Part shown: positions 7,284 through 15,906 of the stretch, piece after piece
How positions within the stretch are numbered: position 1 is the first letter of the stretch
Layout of the letters: the number at the start of each line of letters is the position of its first letter
Source: Williamsia soli
GTDB lineage: Bacteria; Actinomycetota; Actinomycetes; Mycobacteriales; Mycobacteriaceae
Direction of reading: 5' to 3'
Length of the DNA stretch: 64,000 bases
Assembly (NCBI RefSeq): GCF_017377795.1
Contig: NZ_JAFRDR010000003.1
Location: 620,001-684,000, forward strand
Translations under genes and position numbers: made by a program
Notes under the pieces: model-generated
What the model was told of the DNA's origin: nothing
The model's input: only the letters and a program-made list of their open reading frames with translations
Database searches by the model: none

Positions 7284-9668
7284 ATGACGTTGGCCGAATA
7301 CACCGACTCCGAACTCGAACTCGATCTGCGGTGGTGGGCCGCGGCAAACTATCTGACGGTCGCCCAGATTTATCTGCAGGACAATGTGTTGCTCCGCGAA
7401 CCACTCTCCGTCGAGCACATCAAGCCACGATTGTTGGGCCACTGGGGCACCAGCCCTGGTTTGTCGATGATCTACACGCTGCTCAACCGGCACATCCGCG
7501 ACACAGGGACGAAGTGGCTCTATGTGACCGGCCCGGGTCACGGCGGACCGGCACTGGTCGCCGCGACGTATCTCGAAGGCACTTACAGCGAGGTCTATCC
7601 GCACATCTCCGGCGACTCGGCGGGGCTCAAAGCCCTGTGCCGGCAGTTCTCGACGCCCGGCGGCATCCCGAGTCACGTCAGTGTGCAGACCCCCGGTTCG
7701 ATCCACGAGGGTGGCGAACTCGGTTACGCCCTCATCCACGCGGCGGGCGCGGCGTTCGACAATCCCGATCTGGTCGTTGCGTGCGTCGTCGGCGACGGTG
7801 AGGCGGAGACCGGTCCGCTGTCGGGGTCGTGGAAGATCCCGGCGTTCCTCAACCCCGCCCGCGATGGTGCCGTCCTGCCGATCCTGCATCTCAACGGCGC
7901 GAAGATCGCGAGCCCGACCGTGCTCGGCCGCACGAGTGACCGCGACATCGAGTCGTACCTGTCGGGTCAGGGATGGGCTCCGATTTTCGTCGAGGGAGAT
8001 GACCCGAGCGAGGTCTTCCCCGCTCTGGCCACCGCGCTCGCGGCGGCTCACCAGAAGATCGCGGACATTCAGGGCGCTGCCCGGGCCGGTGAGTCGATTG
8101 GTGAGAAGTGGCCGGCGATCGTGCTGCGGACGCCCAAAGGTTGGACCGGACCCCACGAAGTCGACGGCAAGCTGATCGAAGGCACCCATTGGAGTCATCA
8201 GGTTCCGCTGTCCGGGGTGCGCGAGAATCCGGAGCACCTGACACTGCTCGAGGAATGGCTGCAGAAGTATCGGCCAGACGACCTTTTCGACGACAACGGC
8301 ACGTTCTCCAAGGAACTCGCCGAGCTCGCCCCGGACGGCGATCTGCGGATGGGGTCGACGCCGTACGCCAACGGCGGCCGCAACCTGGTGCCGCTGAAGA
8401 TTCCGGCGCTGGAGTCGTACGCGCTCGAGATCGAGGCCCCTGGCGCGCGGGCGTATGAGACGACGAAGGTCCTCGGAGAACTCATGCGCGACATCTACGA
8501 GCAGAACTCGGACGCCCAGCACGGCGGCAACTTCCGGTTGTTCTCCCCGGACGAGACCGCGTCGAACCGGCTGCAGGCCGTCTTCGAGGTGACAGACCGG
8601 TGCTGGCAACTGCCGCGTACCGAGAACGACGACGGCCTCTCGCCCGAGGGCCGGGTCATGGAGGTTCTCAGTGAGCACCTCTGTCAGGGCTGGCTCGAGG
8701 GTTACCTCCTCACCGGTCGCCACGGCATGTTCGCCACGTACGAGGCGTTCGCGATGGTCAGCGTCTCGATGCTGGTGCAGCACGCCAAATGGCTGCAGCA
8801 CGCGGTCGCCTTGCCGTGGCGTGAACCCGTCGCCTCCCTGAACGTGCTCCTCACCAGCACCTGCTGGCGCAACGATCACAACGGGTTCAGCCATCAGGGT
8901 CCCGGCATGATCGACGCGGTCATCCCGCTCTCGCCCGAGGTGGTCAGGGTCTGGCTGCCGCCGGACTCCAACACGCTGCTCTCGGTCGCCGACCACTGCT
9001 TCCGAAGTCGCGATCACGTGAATGTGCTTGTGGTGGACAAGCAATCGCATCCTCAGTACCTGACCCTCGAACAGGCCAACGAACACTGCGCCGCGGGGGT
9101 GTCGATCTGGGAGTGGGCCGGAACGGAGAACCCGACAGCGGTGGGAGCCGAGGAGGAGCCCGACATCGTGCTCGCCGCGGCCGGCGATGTCCCGACCGAG
9201 GAGATCCTGGCAGCGGCGCATCTGTTGCGGGAGTGGGTGCCGTGGTTGCGTGTCCGCGTCGTCAACGTCGTGGATCTGATGGTGCTGTTGCCGCCGAACG
9301 ATCACCCGCACGGGCTGCCCGAGCTACAGTTCGTCGATTTGTTCACCGCCGACACCGATGTCGTCTTCGCGTTCCACGGCTATCCCCGCGCCGTACACCA
9401 GCAGTTACACGGACGCACCAACCCCGAACGGTTCCATGTTCGCGGGTTCAGTGAACAAGGGACCACCACAACCGCTTTCGACATGGTGGTCCTCAACAAG
9501 ATGAGCCGCTACCACCTGGTGCTCGAAGCACTGCGACGCAGCAGACGGGTGCCCGAGAAGAGCGGCGAGCTGGCCGAGTTCTGCCAGTCGCAACTGCGCA
9601 GGCATCACGACTATGTCCGTGAACACTTCGAGGACATGCCGGAGATCCGAGAGTGGAAGTGGTCCTAG
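7284..9668 (+). CDS. xfp: Xylulose-5-phosphate/fructose-6-phosphate phosphoketolase
   Basis: 794 residues, normal for the family. This cytosolic ThDP enzyme splits xylulose-5-P (and often fructose-6-P) with phosphate to acetyl-phosphate plus glyceraldehyde-3-P (or erythrose-4-P). Phosphoketolase signatures include LGHWGTSPGL (51-60), VTGPGHGGPA (81-90), the ThDP-binding GDGEAETGPL near 168 and the C-terminal FHGYPRAVHQ / NPERFHVRGF segments. The ATG at 7284 gives the conserved N-terminus; a longer in-frame start would add about 36 atypical residues. No acetate kinase or phosphotransacetylase gene lies nearby. A repeat array follows the stop. Confidence 0.95.
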   Translation: MTLAEYTDSELELDLRWWAAANYLTVAQIYLQDNVLLREPLSVEHIKPRLLGHWGTSPGLSMIYTLLNRHIRDTGTKWLYVTGPGHGGPALVAATYLEGTYSEVYPHISGDSAGLKALCRQFSTPGGIPSHVSVQTPGSIHEGGELGYALIHAAGAAFDNPDLVVACVVGDGEAETGPLSGSWKIPAFLNPARDGAVLPILHLNGAKIASPTVLGRTSDRDIESYLSGQGWAPIFVEGDDPSEVFPALATALAAAHQKIADIQGAARAGESIGEKWPAIVLRTPKGWTGPHEVDGKLIEGTHWSHQVPLSGVRENPEHLTLLEEWLQKYRPDDLFDDNGTFSKELAELAPDGDLRMGSTPYANGGRNLVPLKIPALESYALEIEAPGARAYETTKVLGELMRDIYEQNSDAQHGGNFRLFSPDETASNRLQAVFEVTDRCWQLPRTENDDGLSPEGRVMEVLSEHLCQGWLEGYLLTGRHGMFATYEAFAMVSVSMLVQHAKWLQHAVALPWREPVASLNVLLTSTCWRNDHNGFSHQGPGMIDAVIPLSPEVVRVWLPPDSNTLLSVADHCFRSRDHVNVLVVDKQSHPQYLTLEQANEHCAAGVSIWEWAGTENPTAVGAEEEPDIVLAAAGDVPTEEILAAAHLLREWVPWLRVRVVNVVDLMVLLPPNDHPHGLPELQFVDLFTADTDVVFAFHGYPRAVHQQLHGRTNPERFHVRGFSEQGTTTTAFDMVVLNKMSRYHLVLEALRRSRRVPEKSGELAEFCQSQLRRHHDYVREHFEDMPEIREWKWS

Positions 9669-9700
9669 CGGCACCGGTCTGATCCCGACGACGACCGCCC

Positions 9701-9811
9701 GTCGAGCGTGCCGACAACGCTGTCGAGCGTGCCAAAGTTGCCGTCGAGCGTGCCGAAGCTGCTGGTGAGCAGTACTTTTTGGCACGCTCGGGGGAGATTG
9801 TGGCACGCTCG
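9701..9811. repeat. 21-nt direct and inverted repeat array after xfp
   Basis: GTCGAGCGTGCC occurs at 9701, 9722 and 9743, exactly 21 nt apart. Its complement GGCACGCTCG occurs at 9781 and 9802, again 21 nt apart. The third direct copy and first inverted copy form a perfect 10-bp stem (9745-9754 with 9781-9790) enclosing a small CTGCT-ggtg-AGCAG hairpin followed by TACTTTTT. That inner hairpin could terminate xfp. The TCGAGCGTG core also occurs in the hairpins at 32426 and 33370. Confidence 0.85.
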
Positions 9812-9916
9812 GCGGTAGGCCCCACTGCCGATGGTCGGGTCCGCGGCGAAACCAGATCCGCCGGTACTCGGCGCGTCAGCTGGTCCTGGTCCACCACGTC
9901 AGGCACCCTGGGTCGG

Positions 9917-10231
9917 GTGAGTGGTCTTACCGCATCGGCGCAGTCGGCGCTGGCTGACGACCTGGAGCGACTGATGACGCTGCGCCGCGACCAGATCGAA
10001 TGGGCGTGCGCCGACTCCACAGCACTGATCGAGCTCGTCGGCTTCGGCATGGACGAGGTGGTGGAGCTCCGCGAGCTCGCCGAACACGAATGGGATCGCG
10101 GCAACGCCGAGATCGCGCAGCATCTGGAGCAGGAAGCGTCGGCCTGGGGCCATACCGTCCGACTACTGCGCGCTGCCCTGGCCGCTGCGGGTATCGAGGA
10201 GCACACCGGACGGCACCGGCGCGCGTCGTGA
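9917..10231 (+). CDS. Hypothetical small helical protein
   Basis: 104 residues from a GTG start (VSGLTASAQSALADDLERL). The sequence is mostly amphipathic helix rich in Glu, Ala and Arg, with no signal peptide, membrane segment or known motif. A longer in-frame start at 9779 would run through the repeat array and is less likely. It ends 13 bp before the LysR gene on the same strand, so the two may be co-transcribed. I do not recognise the family. Confidence 0.55.
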   Translation: MSGLTASAQSALADDLERLMTLRRDQIEWACADSTALIELVGFGMDEVVELRELAEHEWDRGNAEIAQHLEQEASAWGHTVRLLRAALAAAGIEEHTGRHRRAS

Positions 10232-10244
10232 CCTCCGGCCACTG

Positions 10245-11123
10245 ATGGACCTGCTCCGACATCTGAGGTTCTTTGTTGCCGTCGCCGATGAAGGGCATTT
10301 CGGTAACGCCGCGGTCAGGTTGGAGATGACTCAGCCTCCGGTCTCGCAAGGACTGCGCCGGCTGGAGCGCACTCTGGGGGTCGACCTGATCCGCCGCGCG
10401 CCGCAGGGTGCCGAACTGACCCCGGCGGGACGCGAACTGCTGCCCCGTGCGAGGGTCCTGATCGACGACGCCGACCGATTCACCGGCGAGGCACGTCGCC
10501 TGCGCGAGCACGCAGACGTGCTGCGGTGCGGGCTTCCGCCCGACCTCGATCCGTCGATCGCAGCGCAGTGTGCCGCGGCGCTTGCCGGTCTCGGCTCCGA
10601 CCGGCGGCATCGGATCAGTGTGGCGCCCGTGGTCGATCTCGTCGACGATGTACGCAAGGGGTTACTCGACCTCGCGATCGTCGAACACCCCTGCGTGCGT
10701 GATGGTCTCGAGAGCGGTCCGGTGGCCAGGATCGATCGCACCTTCCTGGTGCCCGCCGGACATCCGGTCGCGGCGGCAAAACGGCCGACTGTTCGTATGT
10801 TGCAGGGATTGGCGTTGGCGCACTCGCCGCGCGCCGCTAATCCACCCGCATTCGATCTACTCGTCGACACCCTCCACGTCCGAGGTCTGGACCCGGCGTT
10901 CCTGCCGGTGCGGGCGCCGGGCGAGTTGGTGGCTGCCGTGGCCGGCGGCGAAGCGTTCGCCGTGGCGCCGGTACCGGGGCACCTGGGTCTCGTCACGGGA
11001 ATCGAGACGGTCTCGATGATTTCCGACGACGTGCCACTGCGGTTATTGGTGATTCGCCGACCCGAGGCGCCGAGGCCACCGATCGACGCCCTCGAATCGG
11101 CCTTGTGGAAGCTCTCCCGATGA
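10245..11123 (+). CDS. LysR family transcriptional regulator
   Basis: 292 residues. The N-terminal winged helix-turn-helix (about 3-62) has the LysR pattern FFVAVADEGHFGNAAVRLEMTQ followed by PPVSQGLRRLERTLG. The C-terminal part is a periplasmic-binding-protein-like effector domain. Its stop overlaps the ATG of the serine hydrolase gene (ATGA), so the two are translationally coupled. LysR regulators usually act on neighbours and themselves; the effector is unknown. Confidence 0.88.
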   Translation: MDLLRHLRFFVAVADEGHFGNAAVRLEMTQPPVSQGLRRLERTLGVDLIRRAPQGAELTPAGRELLPRARVLIDDADRFTGEARRLREHADVLRCGLPPDLDPSIAAQCAAALAGLGSDRRHRISVAPVVDLVDDVRKGLLDLAIVEHPCVRDGLESGPVARIDRTFLVPAGHPVAAAKRPTVRMLQGLALAHSPRAANPPAFDLLVDTLHVRGLDPAFLPVRAPGELVAAVAGGEAFAVAPVPGHLGLVTGIETVSMISDDVPLRLLVIRRPEAPRPPIDALESALWKLSR

Positions 11124-12034
11124 CGGTCGGACATCCTGGCAGCGCAGTCGGGCAACGGCTTCGGGAGATCTTCGCTGACGCCGGGTGCGCCGCCTGGCTG
11201 CACGCCCGCACCATCGGGCGCACGCCGGAACGCGAGTTCGGCTGGTACGCCGATGACCCTGTGGTGATGGCATCGGTGTACAAACTCCCGTTGCTCGCGG
11301 CCCTGTGCGTACGCGCCGACCGCGGCGACGTCAACCTGCGCGACACGGTCACGGTCGATCCCAGAAAGTGCGCGGAAGGACCGACAGGCATTGCCACCCT
11401 GCATGATCCGATCACCTTGAGCTGGCGCGACCTGGCCGTGCAGATGATGGTCGTCTCCGACAACGCAGCAGCTGATGTAATCCTCGCGGAGGTCGGACTC
11501 GGCGGTGTTCGTGAAGTCCTCGACGGTGCGGGATTGCACTCCACACACGTGGTCGGCGGTATGGCGCAGGTACAGCAGCAGCTTCTTTCCGACACCGGGT
11601 CGAGTACGGTCGCCGAGGCCTTCGCTGCGCTCGCCGACGTCGACCGGACCGGAACGATCAGCGCCTACGATCCCGCCTTGACCGGCGCCACCACCGCTCG
11701 GGAGGCAACCTGCCTACTCGATCTGATCTGGACCGATCGCGTCGCCTCGGCCGGCAGTTGCGACTTCATCCGGACCACGATGCGCAAACAGGCGTGGAAG
11801 CAGCGGATCTCATCTGGATTCCCGCTCGGAATCGCCACGGTGGCAGGCAAGACCGGGACCCTCGGAGCGATCCGCAACGAGGTCGCCGTCGTCGAATACC
11901 CGGGCGAACACCCGGTCGCCGTCGCCGTGTTCACCCACGCCGCGCGATCGGAGCTATCGCTACCGACGGTGGAAGCGGCGATCGGTCAGGCAGCGCGCGT
12001 CGCTGTGAACGAGGTCCGCAGCGCGAAGGGCTGA
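11120..12034 (+). CDS. Class A beta-lactamase-like serine hydrolase
   Basis: 304 residues of the beta-lactamase-2 / class A fold. The motifs S52-V-Y-K55, S113-D-N115 and K244-T-G are in order. No clear ExxLN omega-loop motif with the deacylating Glu is visible, and there is no signal peptide at the chosen start, so beta-lactam hydrolysis is doubtful. A cytoplasmic esterase, amidase or sensor role is possible. The ATG overlaps the LysR stop by four bases. A hairpin lies 37 bp after the stop, ahead of a penicillin-binding protein gene. Confidence 0.8.
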   Translation: MTVGHPGSAVGQRLREIFADAGCAAWLHARTIGRTPEREFGWYADDPVVMASVYKLPLLAALCVRADRGDVNLRDTVTVDPRKCAEGPTGIATLHDPITLSWRDLAVQMMVVSDNAAADVILAEVGLGGVREVLDGAGLHSTHVVGGMAQVQQQLLSDTGSSTVAEAFAALADVDRTGTISAYDPALTGATTAREATCLLDLIWTDRVASAGSCDFIRTTMRKQAWKQRISSGFPLGIATVAGKTGTLGAIRNEVAVVEYPGEHPVAVAVFTHAARSELSLPTVEAAIGQAARVAVNEVRSAKG

Positions 12035-12071
12035 GACGGACTTTGCGCCCTGTACAGGTCGTCTCAGCTGT

Positions 12072-12094
12072 GCCGATAGCGAAACGCTATCGGC
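12072..12094. terminator. Hairpin between serine hydrolase and PBP genes
   Basis: GCCGATAGCG and CGCTATCGGC form a perfect 10-bp stem with an AAA loop. There is no T-tract on either strand, so it may be a weak or factor-dependent terminator, or an attenuator ahead of the PBP gene. Confidence 0.4.
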
Positions 12095-12149
12095 AGTCAG
12101 GGTGTCGCCGGTTGTCCCGCACGAGGCGCGCTGGTTGAGTTCGCGAGCG

Positions 12150-13943
12150 ATGAGAAATGTTGAGCGCACTCGGTTCCCGACAAGAGTTCTGCTGATGGTC
12201 ATGGCCCTGCTCGGCACAGGTTGCGCCGCGCTGGGTGACGATCCGAAGGACCCCTTCGGCGCTTTCGCGTCGGCGCTGACCTCCGGCGACGCGAGCAAAG
12301 CAGCCGAACACACCACCGATCCTGCGGCGGCGGACAAAGCGATCAGCGACATGTTCACCTACCTCGGCCAATCCGCCGAGGTACGGGTGGGCGCCCGGGA
12401 CGTGGACGGCGACAACGGTGCCGGACAACTGATGATGTCCTGGACGTTCGGTGAGGACAGAGAACTCGAATACCAGACCAGCGGGCGTGCCGTCGACACC
12501 GACGACGGATGGCGCCTCGAATGGTCTCCGACCCTGCTGCACGACAACCTCGCGCCGGGAACGCACTTTCAGTACTCGGACGACAGGAATCTGCTGACCC
12601 CCGTGGTCGACCGCGGCGGCGCGGACCTGATGACCTGGCAGACCGTTGGTGTGATCGCCCTTCGCCGAGCGGCCCTGACGGAGGGATCAGCCGCGCTCGC
12701 CCCTGTTCTCGCCGCCATCGATCCCGCCATCACAGACGCATCGATCCGAACTGCGGCCGCACAGCAGCAGGGCGACACCATCACCGTCGCGACCTTGCGC
12801 GAACGCGACCTCGACCGCGTGCGGACGCGCCTCGAGTCGATCAACGGCGTCACCGTCGAGGAGCAGGGGAAACTCCTCACCGCCGACAAGGCGTTGAAGT
12901 CGCCGGTGTTCGCCGGTGTCGACGAGGCGTGGAACGACCGCGTCTCGCAGGGTGCCGGCTGGTCTGTCAGCATCGTCGACACCGACGGGAATCCCGTCGA
13001 CCAGCTCACCTCGGTTGCGGCGCAGCCCACCGACCCGCTACAGCTGACCCTGGACCGGCGACTGCAATTGATGGCCCAGCAGGCCGTTGCGGCACAGAGC
13101 AAACCGGCCGTGTTCGTGGCGATGTCCACGTCCACCGGCGGACTACTCGCGGTGGCACAAAACGGCGCCGCAGACCGCGATGGCGCCATCGCCCTCAGCG
13201 GTCTCTACCCGCCCGGCTCGACCTTCAAGACGATCACCACCGCAGCAGCGCTGTCGTCGGGCACCGCCACGCCCGACACCGTCCTGCCGTGCCCCGGCCG
13301 CGCCACCATCGAGGGCCGGACTATACCCAACGAGGACGACTTCGACCTCGGCAAGGTGCCCCTGTCGACGGCGTTCGCCCGGTCCTGCAACACCACGATG
13401 GCCGCGCTGTCGAACCGGCTCGGTCCGGATGCACTCCCGGCCGCGGCGCAGCAGTTGGGCATCGGCGTGGATTTCGTTGTCCCGGGGATCGTCACCGTGA
13501 CCGGGTCGGTGCCCAGTGCGGACAGTCCGGCTCTGCGGGTGGAGAACGGTATCGGTCAGGGCAGCGTCACGGCGTCACCATTCGGGATGGCCGTGGCCGA
13601 GGCCAGTCTGGGGCACGGCTCCATGGTGTTGCCGAGCCTGATCGTCGGCCAGCGGACCACGGCGGACAAGACGCCGGAGCCTCTTGATCCGAGGGTGGTC
13701 GGCCAGTTGCGGGCGATGATGCGGCAAACGGTCACCTCGGGAACCGCGAGTGCACTCGGTGACATCAACGGTCTCGGCGGCAAGACCGGGACCGCCGAAT
13801 ACGGCGACAACGGCGCTGCGCACGGATGGTTCACCGGCATCTCCGGTGACATCGCTTTCGCAGCGCTCGTCGTCGGGGGCGGCAGCTCGCAGCCGGCCGT
13901 CGAAGTCGCCGGCGACTTCCTCCGGACGACAGACGAAGGTTAG
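12150..13943 (+). CDS. Penicillin-binding lipoprotein (PbpLipo-like transpeptidase)
   Basis: 597 residues. A lipoprotein signal peptide ends GTGC (Cys25), followed by an NTF2/MecA-N-like domain, a dimerisation region and a class B transpeptidase domain. The active-site motifs are S357-T-F-K360, S412-C-N414 and K545-T-G. The layout and the GLYPPGSTFK, IPNEDDFDLG and ENGIGQG segments resemble the mycobacterial penicillin-binding lipoprotein Rv2864c (recalled, not searched). It should cross-link peptidoglycan at the outer face of the membrane. The ATG at 12150 gives a proper signal peptide. Confidence 0.88.
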   Translation: MRNVERTRFPTRVLLMVMALLGTGCAALGDDPKDPFGAFASALTSGDASKAAEHTTDPAAADKAISDMFTYLGQSAEVRVGARDVDGDNGAGQLMMSWTFGEDRELEYQTSGRAVDTDDGWRLEWSPTLLHDNLAPGTHFQYSDDRNLLTPVVDRGGADLMTWQTVGVIALRRAALTEGSAALAPVLAAIDPAITDASIRTAAAQQQGDTITVATLRERDLDRVRTRLESINGVTVEEQGKLLTADKALKSPVFAGVDEAWNDRVSQGAGWSVSIVDTDGNPVDQLTSVAAQPTDPLQLTLDRRLQLMAQQAVAAQSKPAVFVAMSTSTGGLLAVAQNGAADRDGAIALSGLYPPGSTFKTITTAAALSSGTATPDTVLPCPGRATIEGRTIPNEDDFDLGKVPLSTAFARSCNTTMAALSNRLGPDALPAAAQQLGIGVDFVVPGIVTVTGSVPSADSPALRVENGIGQGSVTASPFGMAVAEASLGHGSMVLPSLIVGQRTTADKTPEPLDPRVVGQLRAMMRQTVTSGTASALGDINGLGGKTGTAEYGDNGAAHGWFTGISGDIAFAALVVGGGSSQPAVEVAGDFLRTTDEG

Positions 13944-14032
13944 GTCAGCACTCCCGTTCGCGGTGATCCCGATCGCAATGCTTGGTGGCGATGCTTTGCT
14001 GGCGTCACCGGCGTACGACTACCGTCGAAGCT

Positions 14033-14521
14033 GTGACGAGGACACTGATATTGATGCGGCACGGCAAGTCCGGTTACCCGGACGGGGTCCGCGACCACGA
14101 GCGCCCGTTGGCCGAACGCGGACAGCGCGAAGCGGCCCTCGCAGGCCGTTGGATCGCTGACGCCGGCCTCACCGTCGACCACGTGTTGTGCTCGACCTCG
14201 ACCCGCACCCGGCAGACTCTGGAACGGACGGGCATCGCTGCGCCGGTGACCTACGTCGACGACATCTACGGCGGGCATCCAGACCACATCCTCGAGGCGA
14301 TCCGGTTGCACGCACCGTCGCAGGCGCAGACGCTGCTCGTCGTCGGACACGAGCCCGGAATGCCTGCCACGGCACTGACCCTTGACCCGGAAGGGCAGAT
14401 CGAACGTTTTCCGACATCGGCATACGCCGTGGTCAACACCGAAACACCCTGGGACCAGCTAGGTCTTGACCCCGACCCGACAGCTCGGCTGGTTCAGATG
14501 GCGATTCCGCGGGAGCCCTGA
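14033..14521 (+). CDS. Histidine phosphatase family protein (SixA-like)
   Basis: 162 residues from a GTG start. The phosphoglycerate-mutase-like motif R9-H10-G11 appears in LILMRHGKSGYPDG, followed by RPLAERGQREA and a C-terminal VVGHEPGMP that supplies the second catalytic His. Small enzymes of this group remove phosphate from phosphohistidine or small phosphoesters in the cytosol. The substrate here is unknown. Confidence 0.88.
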   Translation: MTRTLILMRHGKSGYPDGVRDHERPLAERGQREAALAGRWIADAGLTVDHVLCSTSTRTRQTLERTGIAAPVTYVDDIYGGHPDHILEAIRLHAPSQAQTLLVVGHEPGMPATALTLDPEGQIERFPTSAYAVVNTETPWDQLGLDPDPTARLVQMAIPREP

Positions 14522-14660
14522 CGCCTCTCCCCCACCCGAATTTGCGTCTTCCCCATGTTATTTCCAGTGGGCCGCGCAAAAACAGGTGGGCGGTGTGATC
14601 GAGTCGACCCAAGAGTGACCACGCGAAAAAGGCACACGACCGCCGCTGCAGGCCCCAGAA

Positions 14661-14695
14661 TGTCCAGAGTCAGACGGTTTTGGCCATACTGGACA
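14661..14695. promoter_or_regulatory. Inverted repeat upstream of small membrane protein gene
   Basis: TGTCCAG (14661-14667) and CTGGACA (14689-14695) are perfect 7-base arms 21 nt apart, 30 bp before the downstream ATG. Possible operator; weak on its own. Confidence 0.25.
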
Positions 14696-14725
14696 AAACT
14701 CCCAACGCCGGCCCAGGAGACAGCA

Positions 14726-15127
14726 ATGAAGCTTCCCGCATCAAAGATCGACGTGAAGACCATGGCCATACTGCTCGGGGCGGGACGCGCGGGGCTCGGC
14801 CTCGGCTACATGTTCGCCCCCAAGACGACCGCCCAGGGTGTGATCGGCACCGAGGCCGCACTGCCCGGCGCGAAGCTGACCAACAAGATGTTCGGCGCCC
14901 GCGAGGTCTACCTCGGTGGCGTGGTCATCGCGGCCGCGCAGGCGCAGGAGAATCCGCTGCTCAAGAAACTCCTGCTCTCGGGCGCAGGCGTGGACGCCTG
15001 GGACGCCACCGCGGCACTGACCACCGGCGGCATCCCGAAGCTGCCGAAGTACGCCCTGACCGCCGTGGCCGTGAGTTACGCCGCGCTCGGGGTCTACATC
15101 GCCGCACAGATCCCCGACAAGACCTGA
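14726..15127 (+). CDS. Hypothetical small membrane-associated protein
   Basis: 133 residues preceded by AGGAGA. It has Gly/Ala-rich hydrophobic stretches near 13-30, 60-75 and 110-125 that could be membrane segments, and a GARExYLGG motif. It resembles small DUF4267-like actinobacterial membrane proteins, but I cannot place it firmly. Its stop overlaps the start of the amidotransferase gene (TGATG), so the two are coupled. Confidence 0.65.
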   Translation: MKLPASKIDVKTMAILLGAGRAGLGLGYMFAPKTTAQGVIGTEAALPGAKLTNKMFGAREVYLGGVVIAAAQAQENPLLKKLLLSGAGVDAWDATAALTTGGIPKLPKYALTAVAVSYAALGVYIAAQIPDKT

Positions 15128-15906
15128 TGGCCGAGCGAAGCGATACCTCGACAGCCCAGCGAAGCGATTCCTCGACGGCCCAGCGCATCGAGAACTCGAC
15201 GGCCCGGCGCGGCAAAGCCCTCTTCGTGGTCCACGACACCGACACCGACCGCGGTATCGCCGACACCGGGACGCTCCGCGGACACGTGGCAGACCGCGGC
15301 TACGAGGTCCAGATCGTGCACCCCTCCAGCGAACTCCCTGACGTCAGCGGTTTCGACTTCGTCGTCGTCATGGGCTCATCGGAGTCGGCATACGACGATT
15401 CCGTGCCCTGGCTCGGCGCGGAGTTGACCTACCTGCGGGCCGCGCTGGCGGCGAACGTGCCGATCTTCGGTGTGTGTTTCGGCGGGCAACTCCTGAGTCG
15501 GGTGCTGGGCGGCACCGTGAAGCGCTCCGACCACCCCGAACACGGGTACGTGACGGTCAACAGCGTGGCGCCCGAGCTGGTGTCGAACGGGCCGTGGATG
15601 CAAATGCACTTCGACCGCTTCTCGCTCCCCCCGGGCGCCCGCGAGATCGCGCGCAACGGGGCTGCGCTGCAAGCGTTCACGTTCGGCCGCAACCTCGCCG
15701 TGCAGTTCCATCCGGAGATCTCCCCTGCGGTGTGGGCAACCTGGCAGGCCAGCTGGGCGGTGAGTCGCGAGGGGCAACTGGTCGTCGAGCGCGGTATCGA
15801 TCTCCAGAAGATCACCGCCGAGATCACCGCGCGCGCAGAGGAATCGCACCGCAACTGCGGGATCCTGCTCGATGCCTTCCTGAAGCTCGTTCACGCACCC
15901 GTGTAG
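15127..15906 (+). CDS. Class I glutamine amidotransferase-like protein
   Basis: 259 residues. Residues 3-26 are three 8-residue repeats of the RSDTSTAQ kind encoded by a 24-nt DNA repeat; the folded domain starts near 30. The triad is visible: nucleophile C117 in FGVCFGGQ, then H195 and E197 in QFHPE. Stand-alone class I GATases release ammonia from glutamine or act on gamma-glutamyl compounds; no synthase partner is adjacent. A start after the repeat is possible, but no better start codon is present. The 3' end overlaps the convergent lipase gene by 16 bp. Confidence 0.82.
   Translation: MAERSDTSTAQRSDSSTAQRIENSTARRGKALFVVHDTDTDRGIADTGTLRGHVADRGYEVQIVHPSSELPDVSGFDFVVVMGSSESAYDDSVPWLGAELTYLRAALAANVPIFGVCFGGQLLSRVLGGTVKRSDHPEHGYVTVNSVAPELVSNGPWMQMHFDRFSLPPGAREIARNGAALQAFTFGRNLAVQFHPEISPAVWATWQASWAVSREGQLVVERGIDLQKITAEITARAEESHRNCGILLDAFLKLVHAPV
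15134..15205 (+). repeat. Three 24-nt tandem repeats inside a coding start
   Basis: Units at 15134-15157, 15158-15181 and 15182-15205. The first two differ at two positions; the third is diverged in its first half but keeps the CTCGACGGCCC end. The period of eight codons keeps the reading frame of the amidotransferase. Confidence 0.8.

Noticed and set aside
6906-9311. 801-codon open frame on the minus strand across phosphoketolase
   Set aside because: Antisense shadow of xfp, Arg/His-rich with no family features, and it crosses the divergent promoter region.
9701-9811. Regular repeats that could be read as a small CRISPR array
   Set aside because: Units are only 10-12 nt with 9-nt gaps, the last two are inverted, and no cas genes are present.
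11120-12034. Functional secreted beta-lactamase gene
   Set aside because: No signal peptide and no clear ExxLN glutamate, so annotated only as a class-A-like serine hydrolase.
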